In this document: positions 10,227-21,185 of the stretch, piece by piece | Numbering within the stretch: position 1 is the stretch's first letter | How the letters are laid out: each line of letters starts with the position of its first letter | Assembly (NCBI GenBank): GCA_029256575.1 | Contig: JAQSXR010000003.1 | Coordinates: 248,001-312,000 of the forward strand | Length of the DNA: 64,000 nucleotides | DNA from: Clostridiales bacterium | Lineage (GTDB): Bacteria > Bacillota > Clostridia > Lachnospirales > JAQSXR01 | Direction: 5' to 3' | Program-made: the position numbers and the translations under genes | The notes under the pieces: generated by a model | Databases searched by the model: none | The model's input: only the letters and a program-made list of their open reading frames with translations | Told to the model about the DNA's origin: nothing

Positions 10227-11144
10227 TTATAGCTCACTACTTTTTTGGTACCAACTAGGTATATATGTATTGAAATCATCATACATCTCGAGAAATATAT
10301 TATGATTTCTTATCATTGTATTTACTTCTTTCTCACCAAAGGGGATTGCCCAAGGAATTGAACATAAATCGTTTGAGGCCATATATAGAACAAGTAATTT
10401 GAAAAAATCATCAGGTACATTATTACCAAAATAACCGTGTAGTTGTCCACTTGCGAATAATGGGCTAACTTGAGCTGACCATATTATCCGATTAAATTCT
10501 TCATATGGATCACCGTAATCAAACCGATTAAAATCTATTATGCCTATATTAGCGTATTCATCCACCACCATGTTGCCGATGTGATAATCACCATGTTGTA
10601 GGCATTGTGGTCTATTATTTAATAAATATCTGTTATTATTTATATATTCTATTACTTTATCATAAGATTTAACTGTGATCCCACAGTTAAGATACAACTT
10701 AATATTACGATCAATCTTAGCATTAAATCTTTCGTCCCATGGCTGTTGATTGATTGGGGCTGGTATGGAATGTATTTGCTTTAGATATTTTCCTGTTGTT
10801 ACTCCTAATTTATATTGCGTTTCAGTATCTAATTTTCCTATTTCTTGCTCGGCATCAAAACCCTCAACCCAAGTGAATATCGTATATACAAGTTCATTAT
10901 TTGAACACATTCCAAAATCTAAAGGTACTGATATAATAATATCAAGATTCGATACTATATTCAATAGTTCAAATTCTTCCTTTTTCCTATTGTATTGAGA
11001 TATATCACTTGTTCTTAGTAGAATTTTTTGATTATGCGTGGTTTCAATATAGTATTTCTTATCACTTGACCAACCCTTATTAATTTCTTCTATTAATTGC
11101 CACTCGTTGTATTTAGGAATCTCACTAAATATAGTAGTATCCAT
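10227..11144 (-). CDS. Aminoglycoside phosphotransferase (APH) family kinase
   Basis: CLQHGDYHIGNMVV (HGD.H..N) and IGIIDFNRFDYGDP. Confidence 0.85.
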   Translation of the reverse strand: MDTTIFSEIPKYNEWQLIEEINKGWSSDKKYYIETTHNQKILLRTSDISQYNRKKEEFELLNIVSNLDIIISVPLDFGMCSNNELVYTIFTWVEGFDAEQEIGKLDTETQYKLGVTTGKYLKQIHSIPAPINQQPWDERFNAKIDRNIKLYLNCGITVKSYDKVIEYINNNRYLLNNRPQCLQHGDYHIGNMVVDEYANIGIIDFNRFDYGDPYEEFNRIIWSAQVSPLFASGQLHGYFGNNVPDDFFKLLVLYMASNDLCSIPWAIPFGEKEVNTMIRNHNIFLEMYDDFNTYIPSWYQKSSEL

Positions 11145-11161
11145 AAGTACCCTCCCCTTTA

Positions 11162-12373
11162 TTACTTCATATCTTGTCCGCAGTATGGGCAGATAGCTCC
11201 AAGCTGTTCGTAGATCGGCGGTCTCATTTTCTTTCTTGTAATTTCTACAATATTAAGTCGACTCATACCAATAACAGAGGTTTTTAAAGGATCCTTAGAA
11301 ACTTCTTTTTGCAATACTTTTAGTAAATATTCTTTATTTTCTTCTGATTCCATATCGATAAAATCAACTAAAATTATACCTGATAAATTTCTTAGTCTAA
11401 TTTGTTTTGCAATTTCAATAGCCGCTTCTACATTTATCTTTAAGAATGTATCTTCGATTGATTTCTTGCCTGTGAACTTACCTGTATTTACGTCAATTAC
11501 ATGAAATGCTTCTGTTGGTTGAATCACCAAATAAGCTCCTGAGTTTAACCAAACTTTGGGTTTTAGTGCTTTTTCTAATTTTGCTTCCACACTAAACTTT
11601 TTGTCTAGTGGTAATAGCTTATCAGTATAAAGTTTTAACTTTTCAATATCTTCTTTTTGATTTTGAGAGATAAAGTTATGAATATCATCATATAGGCCCT
11701 TGTCGTCTACCAGTATCTCATCTAACTTCGTCAAATTACAATTTCTAATATTCATTAAGAAATTATTAGGTGCTTTTTCAACTATCTGATAGCAATTCCT
11801 ATATTGACTCGTTTCTTTTATCACTTTGAATCGGTTTACTAATTGATTAATTTCTTCTCTTATAATATATTCATCCGCATATTGTGCATTTGTTCTTATA
11901 ATAAATCCATATTCATGTGTTATATACTCCATCGCAATATCCCTGTATTTTGCTCTTAGCATATCATTTTGGATTTTACTAGAAACACCAATAAATGCTT
12001 TACCATAGGTTAAGACACAGTATTTTCCTTGAATATTAATATTGGATGATAGCGCTGGCCCTTTTGTTTTCGTAGCTTCTTTTGTTACTTGAACTACTAT
12101 TTCATCACCTATACATAATTTATTACCATTCTTAGATGTGGCATAGATAGGATTTTTATTATCTTTCAAAGAATAATAGCACATTACATCAATTCCAATA
12201 TCTATAAAAGCAGAAGCTATATTATCTAGAATATTCTGGACTTTTCCAATATAAATATTAGATATAATAGATTCTTCCTGTTCTTCACAGCTCACTTCTA
12301 TCAGTTCACTATCTTCAAATAATGCAGTGACTATTTTTTCTTTTTCTTTCGTTATTACTAATTTTCCTGTCAT
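11162..12373 (-). CDS. Ribonuclease E/G family protein
   Basis: IYIGKVQNIL...AFIDIG S1-like N-terminus; FHVIDVNTGKFTGKKS...IILVDFIDM; C-terminal CPYCGQ. Confidence 0.9.
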   Translation of the reverse strand: MTGKLVITKEKEKIVTALFEDSELIEVSCEEQEESIISNIYIGKVQNILDNIASAFIDIGIDVMCYYSLKDNKNPIYATSKNGNKLCIGDEIVVQVTKEATKTKGPALSSNINIQGKYCVLTYGKAFIGVSSKIQNDMLRAKYRDIAMEYITHEYGFIIRTNAQYADEYIIREEINQLVNRFKVIKETSQYRNCYQIVEKAPNNFLMNIRNCNLTKLDEILVDDKGLYDDIHNFISQNQKEDIEKLKLYTDKLLPLDKKFSVEAKLEKALKPKVWLNSGAYLVIQPTEAFHVIDVNTGKFTGKKSIEDTFLKINVEAAIEIAKQIRLRNLSGIILVDFIDMESEENKEYLLKVLQKEVSKDPLKTSVIGMSRLNIVEITRKKMRPPIYEQLGAICPYCGQDMK

Positions 12374-12445
12374 CCGAAATCCTCATTTCTAAACGTTATC
12401 ATAAAATTTCGAAACACAGATTTATAACTTGATGTACATCTCTTG

Positions 12446-13144
12446 TTATAAATTAGTGTCGTATAAAGATACTAATTTGTCATTATCATTTACATAAATA
12501 TCGATTCTATGAATTGCATAGGTATTTTCTTTGTATTCAATGTCTAAATACTTACTGATTGCTTCCATAACAAGTTCTGGTTTAAGGTTTAAAACACTTC
12601 CAGTCGCAAGCACAAGTTCTAGTGAATTTTCTGATAAAACTTTTATTTCAAAAATACTAGATTTAATATCCGTTACTTTTTCACTACTTTTTGTTTTTTT
12701 CATTATTAGTATTTCATCTTGACTAATAAAATTATGAACTGTTTCAAACAAATCTTTGTTGAGACCAAAACTTTCTCTTAAAGTAACTACATATCTAGCT
12801 GCATGAACGATAGACATTGCATTTTTGCTATTATCCTCTAATGTTTTCCAACCTGTTATTTGAATACCATCCGCCATGTTTGCATTTAAGCGAGCGATAC
12901 CTTCTTCTTCACTTAGTTCGTCTTCAAGACCAATGTCTACATATTCTGCTTCACTCGTATACCCAATTGCCAAAGGAGCTGCAAAAGACATCGCTTGATG
13001 TGGATTAAATCCTTTTGAATATAGCATTTGAAATCCTGATCTACGAAACGCTTTTTGGAAATATCTTAACAAATCTAAATGACCTACAAACTTCATTGCT
13101 CCAGTCTTATTAAATCTAATTCTTATCTTCATAACAAACGCCAC
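12446..13144 (-). CDS. TIGR03936-family protein (partner of radical SAM gene)
   Basis: IRIRFNKTGAMKFVGHLDLLRYFQKAFRRSGFQMLYSKGFNPHQAMSFAAPLAIG. Confidence 0.88.
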   Translation of the reverse strand: MAFVMKIRIRFNKTGAMKFVGHLDLLRYFQKAFRRSGFQMLYSKGFNPHQAMSFAAPLAIGYTSEAEYVDIGLEDELSEEEGIARLNANMADGIQITGWKTLEDNSKNAMSIVHAARYVVTLRESFGLNKDLFETVHNFISQDEILIMKKTKSSEKVTDIKSSIFEIKVLSENSLELVLATGSVLNLKPELVMEAISKYLDIEYKENTYAIHRIDIYVNDNDKLVSLYDTNL

Positions 13145-15017
13145 CTCCTAAGCCAATTAATCCGCATGCAGAGCAAGCCTGTCTACAATTTGGTGTAACA
13201 GTACCTTCTATTGCTCTGTTATATTCACGAATGAGGAATTCTTTTGTAACACCTGCATCAATAAAATCCCAAGGGAATAATTCATCTAAATCTCTATCAC
13301 GGTTATTATAGAAAGCAGGATCAATTCCACATTTTTTAAATGCATCAATCCAAACATCATATTTTAACTGTTCTGTCCAAGAGTCAAATAAACATCCATT
13401 TTTATATGCCTCTAAAATAGCAGCACCAACTCTTCTATCTCCCCTAGCCATAACGCCTTCTAGTAAAGTAGTCTCAACATCGTGCCAACTATATTTAATT
13501 GCTCTTTTGTTCATTTTATTATTTACAACTCTTTGTTTATCTAAGAATTCTTCACTCGTACATTGTTTAAACCATTGGAATGGTGTAAATGGTTTTGGAA
13601 TAAAGAATGATGTACTCGTAACTACATCTAATCTTCCATGTCTGTCTTGTTTTGGAAGATTGTAGTACTCATTTACAATTTCTTGCGAAAGGGTCGCAAT
13701 ACCTTCATTATCTTCAACTGTTTCAGTTGGAAGTCCTAGCATGAAATAAAGTTTTACTCTACTCCAACCAGATTTAAATGCCAAATTAGCACCATTTATG
13801 ATATCTTCTTTTGAAAGACCTTTATTTATAACATCTCTCATTCTTTGTGAACCAGCTTCTGGTGCAAATGTTATACTACTTTTTCTAACATCTTGTACTT
13901 TCTGCATAACATCTATTGCAAATGCGTCTATTCTAAGGGATGGCAAAGAAATATTAACATCTTTATCCCCTAACTCATCGATTAGATAATAGGTTAGTTC
14001 TCTCAGTGTTGTATAATCACTTGAGCTTAGAGAAATCAAAGAAATCTCCTCATGTCCAGTGTTTTTAAGTAGCGTCTTCGCTTGCTCTTTTAGGGTTTCA
14101 ACATCTTTTTCTCTAACTGGTCTATAAATCATACCTGCTTGGCAGAAACGACATCCTCGAATACAACCTCGAAATAACTCTAATACAACTCTATCGTGTA
14201 CCGTTTGCAAAAAAGGAACAATTGGTTTATCTGGGTAAATTGCACTCGTAAAATCCATAATTACTTGCTTCTTAATACTTGGCTTCGCACATGGTTTGTT
14301 TGGTGTAAAGCTCTTAAGTGTTCCATCTTCCTTATATTCTACATCATAAAATTGTGGAATATATACGCCTTCGATCTCGGCCATTATCTCTAAGAATGCT
14401 CGTCTAGACTTACCTTGTCTTTTATGTTCTTTATATGCATCTATAATTGCATCCAGGTTTGTTTCCGCTTCTCCTATATAGAAAGCGTCAATAAAGTCTG
14501 CTATTGGTTCTGTATTATAGACACAAGGTCCTCCACCCATAACGATTGGGTCGTCATCTGTTCTATCTTTTGATAGAAGTGGAATACCACTCAAATCAAG
14601 TATGTCTAAAATATTTGTGTAGCACATTTCATATTGTATGGTAAAGCCTAAGAAATCAAAGTTCTTAATTGGTTCTTGTGATTCAAGAGCAAATAAAGGT
14701 ATCTTCTTTTCTCGCATGATTTTTGACATATCAATCCATGGTGAATAAACTCTTTCAGCCCATGTATCTTCTCGCAAATTCAGCAAATTATATAGAATTG
14801 GTAAACCAACATGTGACATTCCAATTTCATATATATCTGGGAAACATAAAGCGTATCGAACCTCTACACTATCTTTATCCTTCATAATACTATTAATTTC
14901 ATTTCCTATATATCTTGATGGTTTTTCTACATTTAGTAGAATCTCATCTGATAAACATAATTTACTCATTATGACATTTGTTGCTATAACGTAACATAGC
15001 AACGCTCCTTCCTGCAT
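13116..15017 (-). CDS. TIGR03960-family B12-binding/radical SAM protein
   Basis: LFRGCIRGCRFCQAGMIYRPVREK CxxxCxxC cluster motif; overlaps the TIGR03936 gene. Confidence 0.92.
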   Translation of the reverse strand: MQEGALLCYVIATNVIMSKLCLSDEILLNVEKPSRYIGNEINSIMKDKDSVEVRYALCFPDIYEIGMSHVGLPILYNLLNLREDTWAERVYSPWIDMSKIMREKKIPLFALESQEPIKNFDFLGFTIQYEMCYTNILDILDLSGIPLLSKDRTDDDPIVMGGGPCVYNTEPIADFIDAFYIGEAETNLDAIIDAYKEHKRQGKSRRAFLEIMAEIEGVYIPQFYDVEYKEDGTLKSFTPNKPCAKPSIKKQVIMDFTSAIYPDKPIVPFLQTVHDRVVLELFRGCIRGCRFCQAGMIYRPVREKDVETLKEQAKTLLKNTGHEEISLISLSSSDYTTLRELTYYLIDELGDKDVNISLPSLRIDAFAIDVMQKVQDVRKSSITFAPEAGSQRMRDVINKGLSKEDIINGANLAFKSGWSRVKLYFMLGLPTETVEDNEGIATLSQEIVNEYYNLPKQDRHGRLDVVTSTSFFIPKPFTPFQWFKQCTSEEFLDKQRVVNNKMNKRAIKYSWHDVETTLLEGVMARGDRRVGAAILEAYKNGCLFDSWTEQLKYDVWIDAFKKCGIDPAFYNNRDRDLDELFPWDFIDAGVTKEFLIREYNRAIEGTVTPNCRQACSACGLIGLGGGVCYEDKN

Positions 15018-15035
15018 ATCTTATCCCATTATACA

Positions 15036-15081
15036 CAAAAAAAACGAATAATAAAAGGTCTTTTTTATTATTCGCCTTGTT
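15036..15081 (-). terminator. Rho-independent terminator
   Basis: CGAATAATAAAA/TTTTATTATTCG followed by T8 on minus strand. Confidence 0.65.
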
Positions 15082-15433
15082 CGTTCCACACTTCAATGAT
15101 CTTATCGTAATTAATTTGTTCAAAGGTTTCCTTAAGTGTATCCCAAGTGTAATTGTAATGGATTACTTCTCTTACCTTTTCTACATCCGTTTTTGCTATC
15201 TTTACTTTAGACATATCCCATACTTGAACACACAGTAAGATGGCTACCGCTATTAATGTCCTTCTTAGTATGCTCTTTAGATACCTATCTAAAAACTCTT
15301 TTGTAAATAGTTTACCATTTAAGATATTATGTATACTAATTTTTGTTGCATTGCTACTTTGGTTCTCTATTCTTCTCGAAATTCCTCTTCGGTTTCTGCT
15401 CTTTACAAATTGATTTCTATCTAACTTATCCAT
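15068..15433 (-). CDS. Hypothetical protein with one TM segment
   Basis: 121 aa ORF with RBS context; TM around TLIAVAILLCVQVWDM. Confidence 0.5.
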   Translation of the reverse strand: MDKLDRNQFVKSRNRRGISRRIENQSSNATKISIHNILNGKLFTKEFLDRYLKSILRRTLIAVAILLCVQVWDMSKVKIAKTDVEKVREVIHYNYTWDTLKETFEQINYDKIIEVWNEQGE

Positions 15434-15544
15434 TTAAATCACCCAATACATTATATTATGGTTTGGAATAATTTATGTAAAGATTAACGATATATTTTGG
15501 TTTACAAACATTCCCTATTATGTTATTATAATTCTAATTAAATT

Positions 15545-15765
15545 CAGTTGTAATGATTAAGTCTAGTAGTGATATGTAGTTCTTACAGAGAAGGGTTGGT
15601 TGGTGAAAAACCTCAAGTTATGCATAAAGCGAATTACACCTTATGAACAATTGACGTGTTGTTTACGAATCGACTATAAGAGGCTGATGACTAATTAATA
15701 TCAGCGAATTAAGGTGGTACCACGAAGCTTTCGTCCTTATTATGGATGTAGGGCTTTTTTTATTT
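15545..15765 (+). promoter_or_regulatory. T-box leader upstream of tyrS
   Basis: GAATTAAGGTGGTACCACGAAG T-box core and terminator-like tail directly upstream of tyrS. Confidence 0.92.
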
Positions 15766-15805
15766 TCACAATTTATTATATTACACATTCAAGGAGGAAT
15801 TAAAT

Positions 15806-17035
15806 ATGTCAAATATATATGACATTTTAGCTGAAAGAGGTTTTATCGAACAAACGACACATGAACAAGAAATAAAAGATCTTCTAGCAAAAGAAAAAGT
15901 AACCTTCTATATTGGTTTCGATGCTACTGCAGATAGCTTAACAGCTGGACACTTCTTAACCGTTATGGCTATGACACATATGCAACGCGCTGGTCACAAA
16001 CCAATCGTTCTAATTGGTGGTGGAACTACTATGATTGGTGACCCAACTGGTAAATCTGATATGCGTAAAATGATGACTATCGAAACGATTGAATATAATG
16101 CTCAATGTTTCAAGAATCAATTATCTAAATTCATTGACTTTGAAGATGGCAAAGCCATTATGGCGAATAACGCGGACTGGCTACTTGATCTTAACTATGT
16201 TGAATTTATCAGAGATATTGGTGTTCACTTCTCAGTAAACAAAATGCTTACAGCTGATTGCTATAAATCACGTATGGAAAAAGGTCTTACTTTCTTAGAA
16301 TTCAACTATATGTTAATGCAATCCTACGACTTCTTAAAATTAAACAAAGATTATGGTTGCGTTCTACAGATGGGCGGAAATGATCAATGGTCTAATATAT
16401 TAGGTGGGGTTGATTTAATTAGAAGAAAAGAACAAAAACCTGCATACGGATTAACTTTCACACTTTTAACTACAAGTGAAGGAAAGAAAATGGGTAAAAC
16501 GGAAAAAGGAGCTGTTTGGCTAGATCCTGCAAAGACATCTCCATATGAATTCTTCCAGTACTGGAGAAACGTTGAGGACTCAAAAGTTGGTGAATGTCTT
16601 GGTCTACTAACATTCTTGCCTATGGATGAAGTAAATCGTCTTAGAGCTTTGGAAGGTGCAGACATTAATAAAGCAAAAGAAGTTCTTGCTTTCGAAATCA
16701 CGAAGATAGTTCACGGTGAAGATGAAGCCAACAAAGCTATGGAAGCAGCTCGTGCATTATTTGCTGGTGCTGGAATGGGTGGTTCAATTCCAACTTCTGA
16801 ATTCGAAAAATCTAGATTAGACGAAGGTATTGATATCGTAACATTAATGGTTGAGACAAAACTTGCTCCTACTCGTTCAGAGGGAAGACGTTTGGTACAA
16901 CAAGGTGGGGTTACTGTAAATGATGTAAAAGTTGAATCGCCAGATCAAAAATATACAACTTCTGATTTAAACGATGAAGGCGCATTAATGATTAAAAAAG
17001 GCAAAAAAGGCTTCCATCAAATAAAAGCTATATAA
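15806..17035 (+). CDS. tyrS: Tyrosyl-tRNA synthetase
   Basis: [35 protein letters not shown]-terminal S4 domain. Confidence 0.97.
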   Translation: MSNIYDILAERGFIEQTTHEQEIKDLLAKEKVTFYIGFDATADSLTAGHFLTVMAMTHMQRAGHKPIVLIGGGTTMIGDPTGKSDMRKMMTIETIEYNAQCFKNQLSKFIDFEDGKAIMANNADWLLDLNYVEFIRDIGVHFSVNKMLTADCYKSRMEKGLTFLEFNYMLMQSYDFLKLNKDYGCVLQMGGNDQWSNILGGVDLIRRKEQKPAYGLTFTLLTTSEGKKMGKTEKGAVWLDPAKTSPYEFFQYWRNVEDSKVGECLGLLTFLPMDEVNRLRALEGADINKAKEVLAFEITKIVHGEDEANKAMEAARALFAGAGMGGSIPTSEFEKSRLDEGIDIVTLMVETKLAPTRSEGRRLVQQGGVTVNDVKVESPDQKYTTSDLNDEGALMIKKGKKGFHQIKAI

Positions 17036-17085
17036 ATACAATATAATTACAAATAATAAGATAACAAAGAATAAATTTAACAAAC

Positions 17086-17131
17086 AAAAAAAGTCAAAGT
17101 AGCTTAGATATTATCTACTTTGACTTTTTAT
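17086..17131 (+). terminator. Rho-independent terminator after tyrS
   Basis: AAAAAGTCAAAGTAG-N12-CTACTTTGACTTTTT. Confidence 0.9.
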
Positions 17132-17143
17132 TTGTAACATCTT

Positions 17144-17245
17144 CTAGAGATACGCTTCCTCATCATTCGAAATCTTACTAACTATTGACCGTCCAATTAT
17201 TATTAATGCCACTAATATTATTACCCCGATTATAATTTTTTTCAT
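17144..17245 (-). CDS. Small single-TM protein (33 aa)
   Basis: MKKIIIGVIILVALIIIGRSIVSKISNDEEAYL with AAGGAG spaced 7 nt from ATG; absent from the supplied ORF track because of length. Confidence 0.6.
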   Translation of the reverse strand: MKKIIIGVIILVALIIIGRSIVSKISNDEEAYL

Positions 17246-17512
17246 ATTAGCATCTCCTTAATTTTTATTAGACATATTATACCATTAAATTACATCTTAT
17301 GCCATATTTCTATATTACATCTATATTACAATTGTTATAGATTAATCACCCAAAACCAGTGACCCTTCACACATATTTGAATCATATACTATGTAATTAT
17401 TTGGGTAGCCCAAAGCGGTTATCCGTTTTTCTTGTCGTGATTAAAACATAACACAGATAATCTACTTTGGATTTTTTATTTCGTTCAATTTCATTTTACA
17501 CCAGGTAATCTT

Positions 17513-17566
17513 TTTATTTTTAATCTTTTAATTTTTAATCTTTTAATTTTTAATCTTTTGTCTTTT
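17513..17566. repeat. AT-rich tandem repeat, about 15-nt unit
   Basis: Successive TTTTTAATCTTTTAA units. Confidence 0.8.
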
Positions 17567-17673
17567 TCTATAATTTTCTTTTTTAATCTTTTTGTTAATA
17601 TATCTTTTTATTAATCTTTTAATAATCTTTTTAATCCGCTTTAAGATGAAAATCCCTCTCAATACCCTTCGAT

Positions 17674-17851
17674 AAAATACGAGTGTATAAATATAAAATT
17701 TTGCGTGACCGTCTGAAAGCAGTGTTTATGTTACGTTAAGACACAGTGAAAAATCGAACAAAGTGAGATCTTTTCATAATCTTGTGGCTTATAAGTAACA
17801 TACTGCTTGAAGGTAAGGCAGCAAAATTTAATATTTATACACTCGTATTTT
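17674..17851. repeat. 178-nt foldback (MITE-like) element with 31-nt inverted repeats
   Basis: aaaatacgagtgtataaatataaaattttgc versus reverse complement of gcaaaatttaatatttatacactcgtatttt match 30/31. Confidence 0.85.
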
Positions 17852-17878
17852 CATAACCCTATTATTAAATCTTTAAGG

Positions 17879-17930
17879 ACCGTCCCCATTGTATCAAAGT
17901 GATACAAAAAGAACCGTCCCCATTGTATCA
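17879..17930. repeat. REP-like pair of direct repeats (ACCGTCCCCATTGTATCA x2)
   Basis: ggaccgtccccattgtatcaaagtgatacaaaaagaaccgtccccattgtatca. Confidence 0.8.
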
Positions 17931-17932
17931 TT

Positions 17933-19399
17933 TTATAAAGTTGCTAGTATTGCAACTATAAGTTTATAGGTTCTTTCGGTTGAAGATATCGATAAGTGTT
18001 CTTTTGGTGTGTGTACATCGAATATGTTTGGTCCAAATGATATAATATCTAGACCTTCCATTTTCTCAGCAAATACACCAGATTCAAGCCCACAATGAAG
18101 TGCTTTTACAATTGCTTCTTGACCAAATAATTTATTATATTCATCCACACAAATATCTCTTAACTTGGAGTCTGGTTTGTACTCCCATTCTGGATATTCT
18201 CCCACGAATGAAGTTGTAGCACCTATTATGTTAGCAATAACTTCAAGTTTTTCATGCATAAGGTTTTTTAATGATTTAACACTACTTCTCAATGCGAAAA
18301 CAAATTCAACAGAATTTTCATGGTTGATTAATACTCCAAAATTTAATGAACTCTCAGGAAGATCTTTAATATCAGCACTCATTGTTTGTATTCCATTTGG
18401 GAATAACATAAATGAGTCTAAAATCTTTTTCATTGTTTCATCATCAAATGCATCTTCCGTAACTGTACCAAGTGATTTGATTTCTATTGTAATTCCTTTG
18501 TCAGATGTTTTATACTCATTTTTTATTATTTCTTCATACTTAGTTAATCCATCTTTAATCGCTTGACTATCATTTGTTATTAATTCAACTACAGATTCCC
18601 TTGGAATCGCATTATCTTTTAATCCACCAAATATTTTAGTGATTGAATAATCTGCTGATTTCTTTAGATCATTCGTTAATCTACCCATTAATACATTGGC
18701 ATTTGCACGACATTTGTCAATTTCCATTCCAGAGTGACCACCTAATAAGCCTTTTATTATTATCTGGAATTTTTCTCCTGTCTTACTAACCTTTGTAATT
18801 GGAAGTACAATATGAGTCTTTTTACCACCTGCACAGCTGACTACAAATTCACCCTCTTCTTCTGAATCAAGGTTAATCATGTACTTACCATTTAGGTCCG
18901 AAGTATCTAAAGCAATCGCACCTTCAAGGCCGATTTCTTCACCTGTGGTAAAGATTGCTTCTATCTCTGGATGTGTTAGTGAATCATCAGCAAGAATTGC
19001 AAGTGAAATCGCTACTGCAATACCGTTATCACCACCTAATGTAGTACCTTTTGCATATATATAGTCGCCATCGATATATAGCTTTAATGGCTCAGTTGTA
19101 AAGTCATGTTCAACATCAAGATTTTTCTCACATACCATATCTAAATGTCCCTGTAAGATAACTGGTGTATGGTCTTCTTTACCTGGTGTTGCTGGTTTTT
19201 TAATTATTACATTAAATTTTTCGTCCATTGTACACCATAAACCATGCTTATGAGCAAAATCCATACAATACTCAGCAACTGCTTTTTCATCGAATGAAGC
19301 ACGTGGGATATTGGATATATCTTCAAAATACATAAAAACATCTTCTGGTTGTAAATTTCCTAATACCTTTTCCATAATAATCCTCCTCTTATTAACCAC
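17933..19399 (-). CDS. pepD: Aminoacyl-histidine dipeptidase (PepD, M20 family)
   Basis: QGHLDMVCEKN, GGDNGIAVA, TTGEEIGLEGA, HCGLESGVFAEKM. Confidence 0.93.
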   Translation of the reverse strand: MVNKRRIIMEKVLGNLQPEDVFMYFEDISNIPRASFDEKAVAEYCMDFAHKHGLWCTMDEKFNVIIKKPATPGKEDHTPVILQGHLDMVCEKNLDVEHDFTTEPLKLYIDGDYIYAKGTTLGGDNGIAVAISLAILADDSLTHPEIEAIFTTGEEIGLEGAIALDTSDLNGKYMINLDSEEEGEFVVSCAGGKKTHIVLPITKVSKTGEKFQIIIKGLLGGHSGMEIDKCRANANVLMGRLTNDLKKSADYSITKIFGGLKDNAIPRESVVELITNDSQAIKDGLTKYEEIIKNEYKTSDKGITIEIKSLGTVTEDAFDDETMKKILDSFMLFPNGIQTMSADIKDLPESSLNFGVLINHENSVEFVFALRSSVKSLKNLMHEKLEVIANIIGATTSFVGEYPEWEYKPDSKLRDICVDEYNKLFGQEAIVKALHCGLESGVFAEKMEGLDIISFGPNIFDVHTPKEHLSISSTERTYKLIVAILATL

Positions 19400-19461
19400 T
19401 TTATAATATTCACTATTTTATTAAATGTGTAATAAACTAAGTATGCACATTTGTTTACTTT

Positions 19462-20883
19462 TTAGTTTTTGAAGCTATGAATCGGAGCTGGTATTCTTCC
19501 ACCACGATTTATAAAATCATCACAAGAAAATTCATTTACTTTCATAAGAGGAGCATATCCAAGTAAACCACCAAATTGTGCTACATCTCCTACCGTTTTA
19601 CCTACTACTGGAATAAGTCTTACTGCCGTTGTTTTTTGGTTTATCATACCAATTGCCATTTCGTCAGCGATGATTCCTGATATCGTAGTTGCTTTAGTAT
19701 CTCCAGGAATTGCAATCATATCAAGACCAACAGAGCATACACAAGTCATCGCTTCTAATTTTTCTAGTGTTAAAGCTCCTGCTATAACAGCATCAATCAT
19801 ACCTTGGTCTTCACTAACTGGTATAAAGGCACCACTTAATCCACCAACATAAGAGGAAGCCATTACTCCACCTTTCTTTACTTGGTCATTTAATAAAGCT
19901 AATGCAGCAGTTGTTCCTGGTGCTCCAACTCTTTCAAGTCCCATTTCTTCAAGAATCTCAGCTATACTATCACCAATTGCTGGTGTAGGTGCTAATGATA
20001 AATCAATTATACCAAATGGAATATTTAATGCTTTTGAAGCTTCTTGCGCTACTAATTGACCAACTCTCGTTATCTTAAATGCAGTCTTCTTAATTATTTC
20101 GCAAAGTTCTCCAAAGTCTTTTCCTCTTGCAGTTTCAATCGCTTTTTTAACAACTCCAGGTCCACTTACACCAACATTTATAATTGCATCCGCTTCTGTT
20201 ACACCATGGAAAGCTCCTGCCATAAAAGGATTATCATCTGGTGCATTACAGAATATTACTAGCTTTGCACATCCAAGAGAATCAATCTCTTTAGTTTTTT
20301 CTGCTGTTTCTTTTACGATTTCGCCCATTAACTTAACAGCATCCATGTTAATTCCTGTTTTAGTAGATCCTAAGTTTACGGAACTACATACTCGATCTGT
20401 TATTGATAGTGCTTCCGGAATTGATAATATTAAATTTTTATCGCCTACTGTCATTCCTTTACTTACAAGTGCTGAATAACCACCAATAAAATTAACGCCG
20501 ACTTCTTTCGCTGCGGCATCAAGTGTCTTAGCAATCGTTACATAGTCCTCCGGACTTTTACAAGCGGATTCACCAATTATTGCGATTGGTGTTATTGATA
20601 TTCGTTTATTTACAATTGGAATACCATATTGTTTTTCAATATCCATACCTGTTTTTACTAGGTCTTTTGCTACTCTCGTAATCTTATCAAATATATTCTT
20701 ATTTAAATTATCAAGATTTGCATCACAGCAATCTAACAAGCTTATACCTAATGTTATAGTTCTTACGTCAAGATTTTCTTGCTCAATCATCTTATTCGTT
20801 TCTACAACTTCCATTATATTAATCATATTTTTAGTCCTTTCAGGTATGTTAGATTCTATGCATTTTGTTAAAAATATCTTCAT
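19462..20883 (-). CDS. PFL family protein, DUF711/UPF0210
   Basis: [13 protein letters not shown]...[12 protein letters not shown]...[16 protein letters not shown]; paired with ACT-domain gene. Confidence 0.9.
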   Translation of the reverse strand: MKIFLTKCIESNIPERTKNMINIMEVVETNKMIEQENLDVRTITLGISLLDCCDANLDNLNKNIFDKITRVAKDLVKTGMDIEKQYGIPIVNKRISITPIAIIGESACKSPEDYVTIAKTLDAAAKEVGVNFIGGYSALVSKGMTVGDKNLILSIPEALSITDRVCSSVNLGSTKTGINMDAVKLMGEIVKETAEKTKEIDSLGCAKLVIFCNAPDDNPFMAGAFHGVTEADAIINVGVSGPGVVKKAIETARGKDFGELCEIIKKTAFKITRVGQLVAQEASKALNIPFGIIDLSLAPTPAIGDSIAEILEEMGLERVGAPGTTAALALLNDQVKKGGVMASSYVGGLSGAFIPVSEDQGMIDAVIAGALTLEKLEAMTCVCSVGLDMIAIPGDTKATTISGIIADEMAIGMINQKTTAVRLIPVVGKTVGDVAQFGGLLGYAPLMKVNEFSCDDFINRGGRIPAPIHSFKN

Positions 20884-21121
20884 GCTGCATCTTAATATTT
20901 ACGCCAATCTCTTTACCAATTTGTTGTAATTCATCCGAAAGTGTATCAAATGGTTTTGAAGATCCATTAATATCAGCTATCATCATCATATTAAAAAATT
21001 CTTGAACAATAGTTTGTGAAATATCGAGAATATTTATGTGATTATTTGATAAATACGTACACACCTTTGCTATAATACCTACGCTATCTTTCCCTACAAC
21101 TGTGATAATTGTTCTTTGCAT
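20849..21121 (-). CDS. ACT domain protein, UPF0237
   Basis: 90 aa; [43 protein letters not shown]. Confidence 0.92.
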   Translation of the reverse strand: MQRTIITVVGKDSVGIIAKVCTYLSNNHINILDISQTIVQEFFNMMMIADINGSSKPFDTLSDELQQIGKEIGVNIKMQHEDIFNKMHRI

Positions 21122-21185
21122 AAAAAACTCCTCCTAATGTTGTTTTCTTCTATTTTATATTAATGACTCATAGCTAATAATAAAA

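Noticed and set aside
17513-17566. Tandem repeats as a CRISPR array
   Set aside because: 15-nt AT-rich units with no spacers; no cas genes. No CRISPR array was seen in the window.
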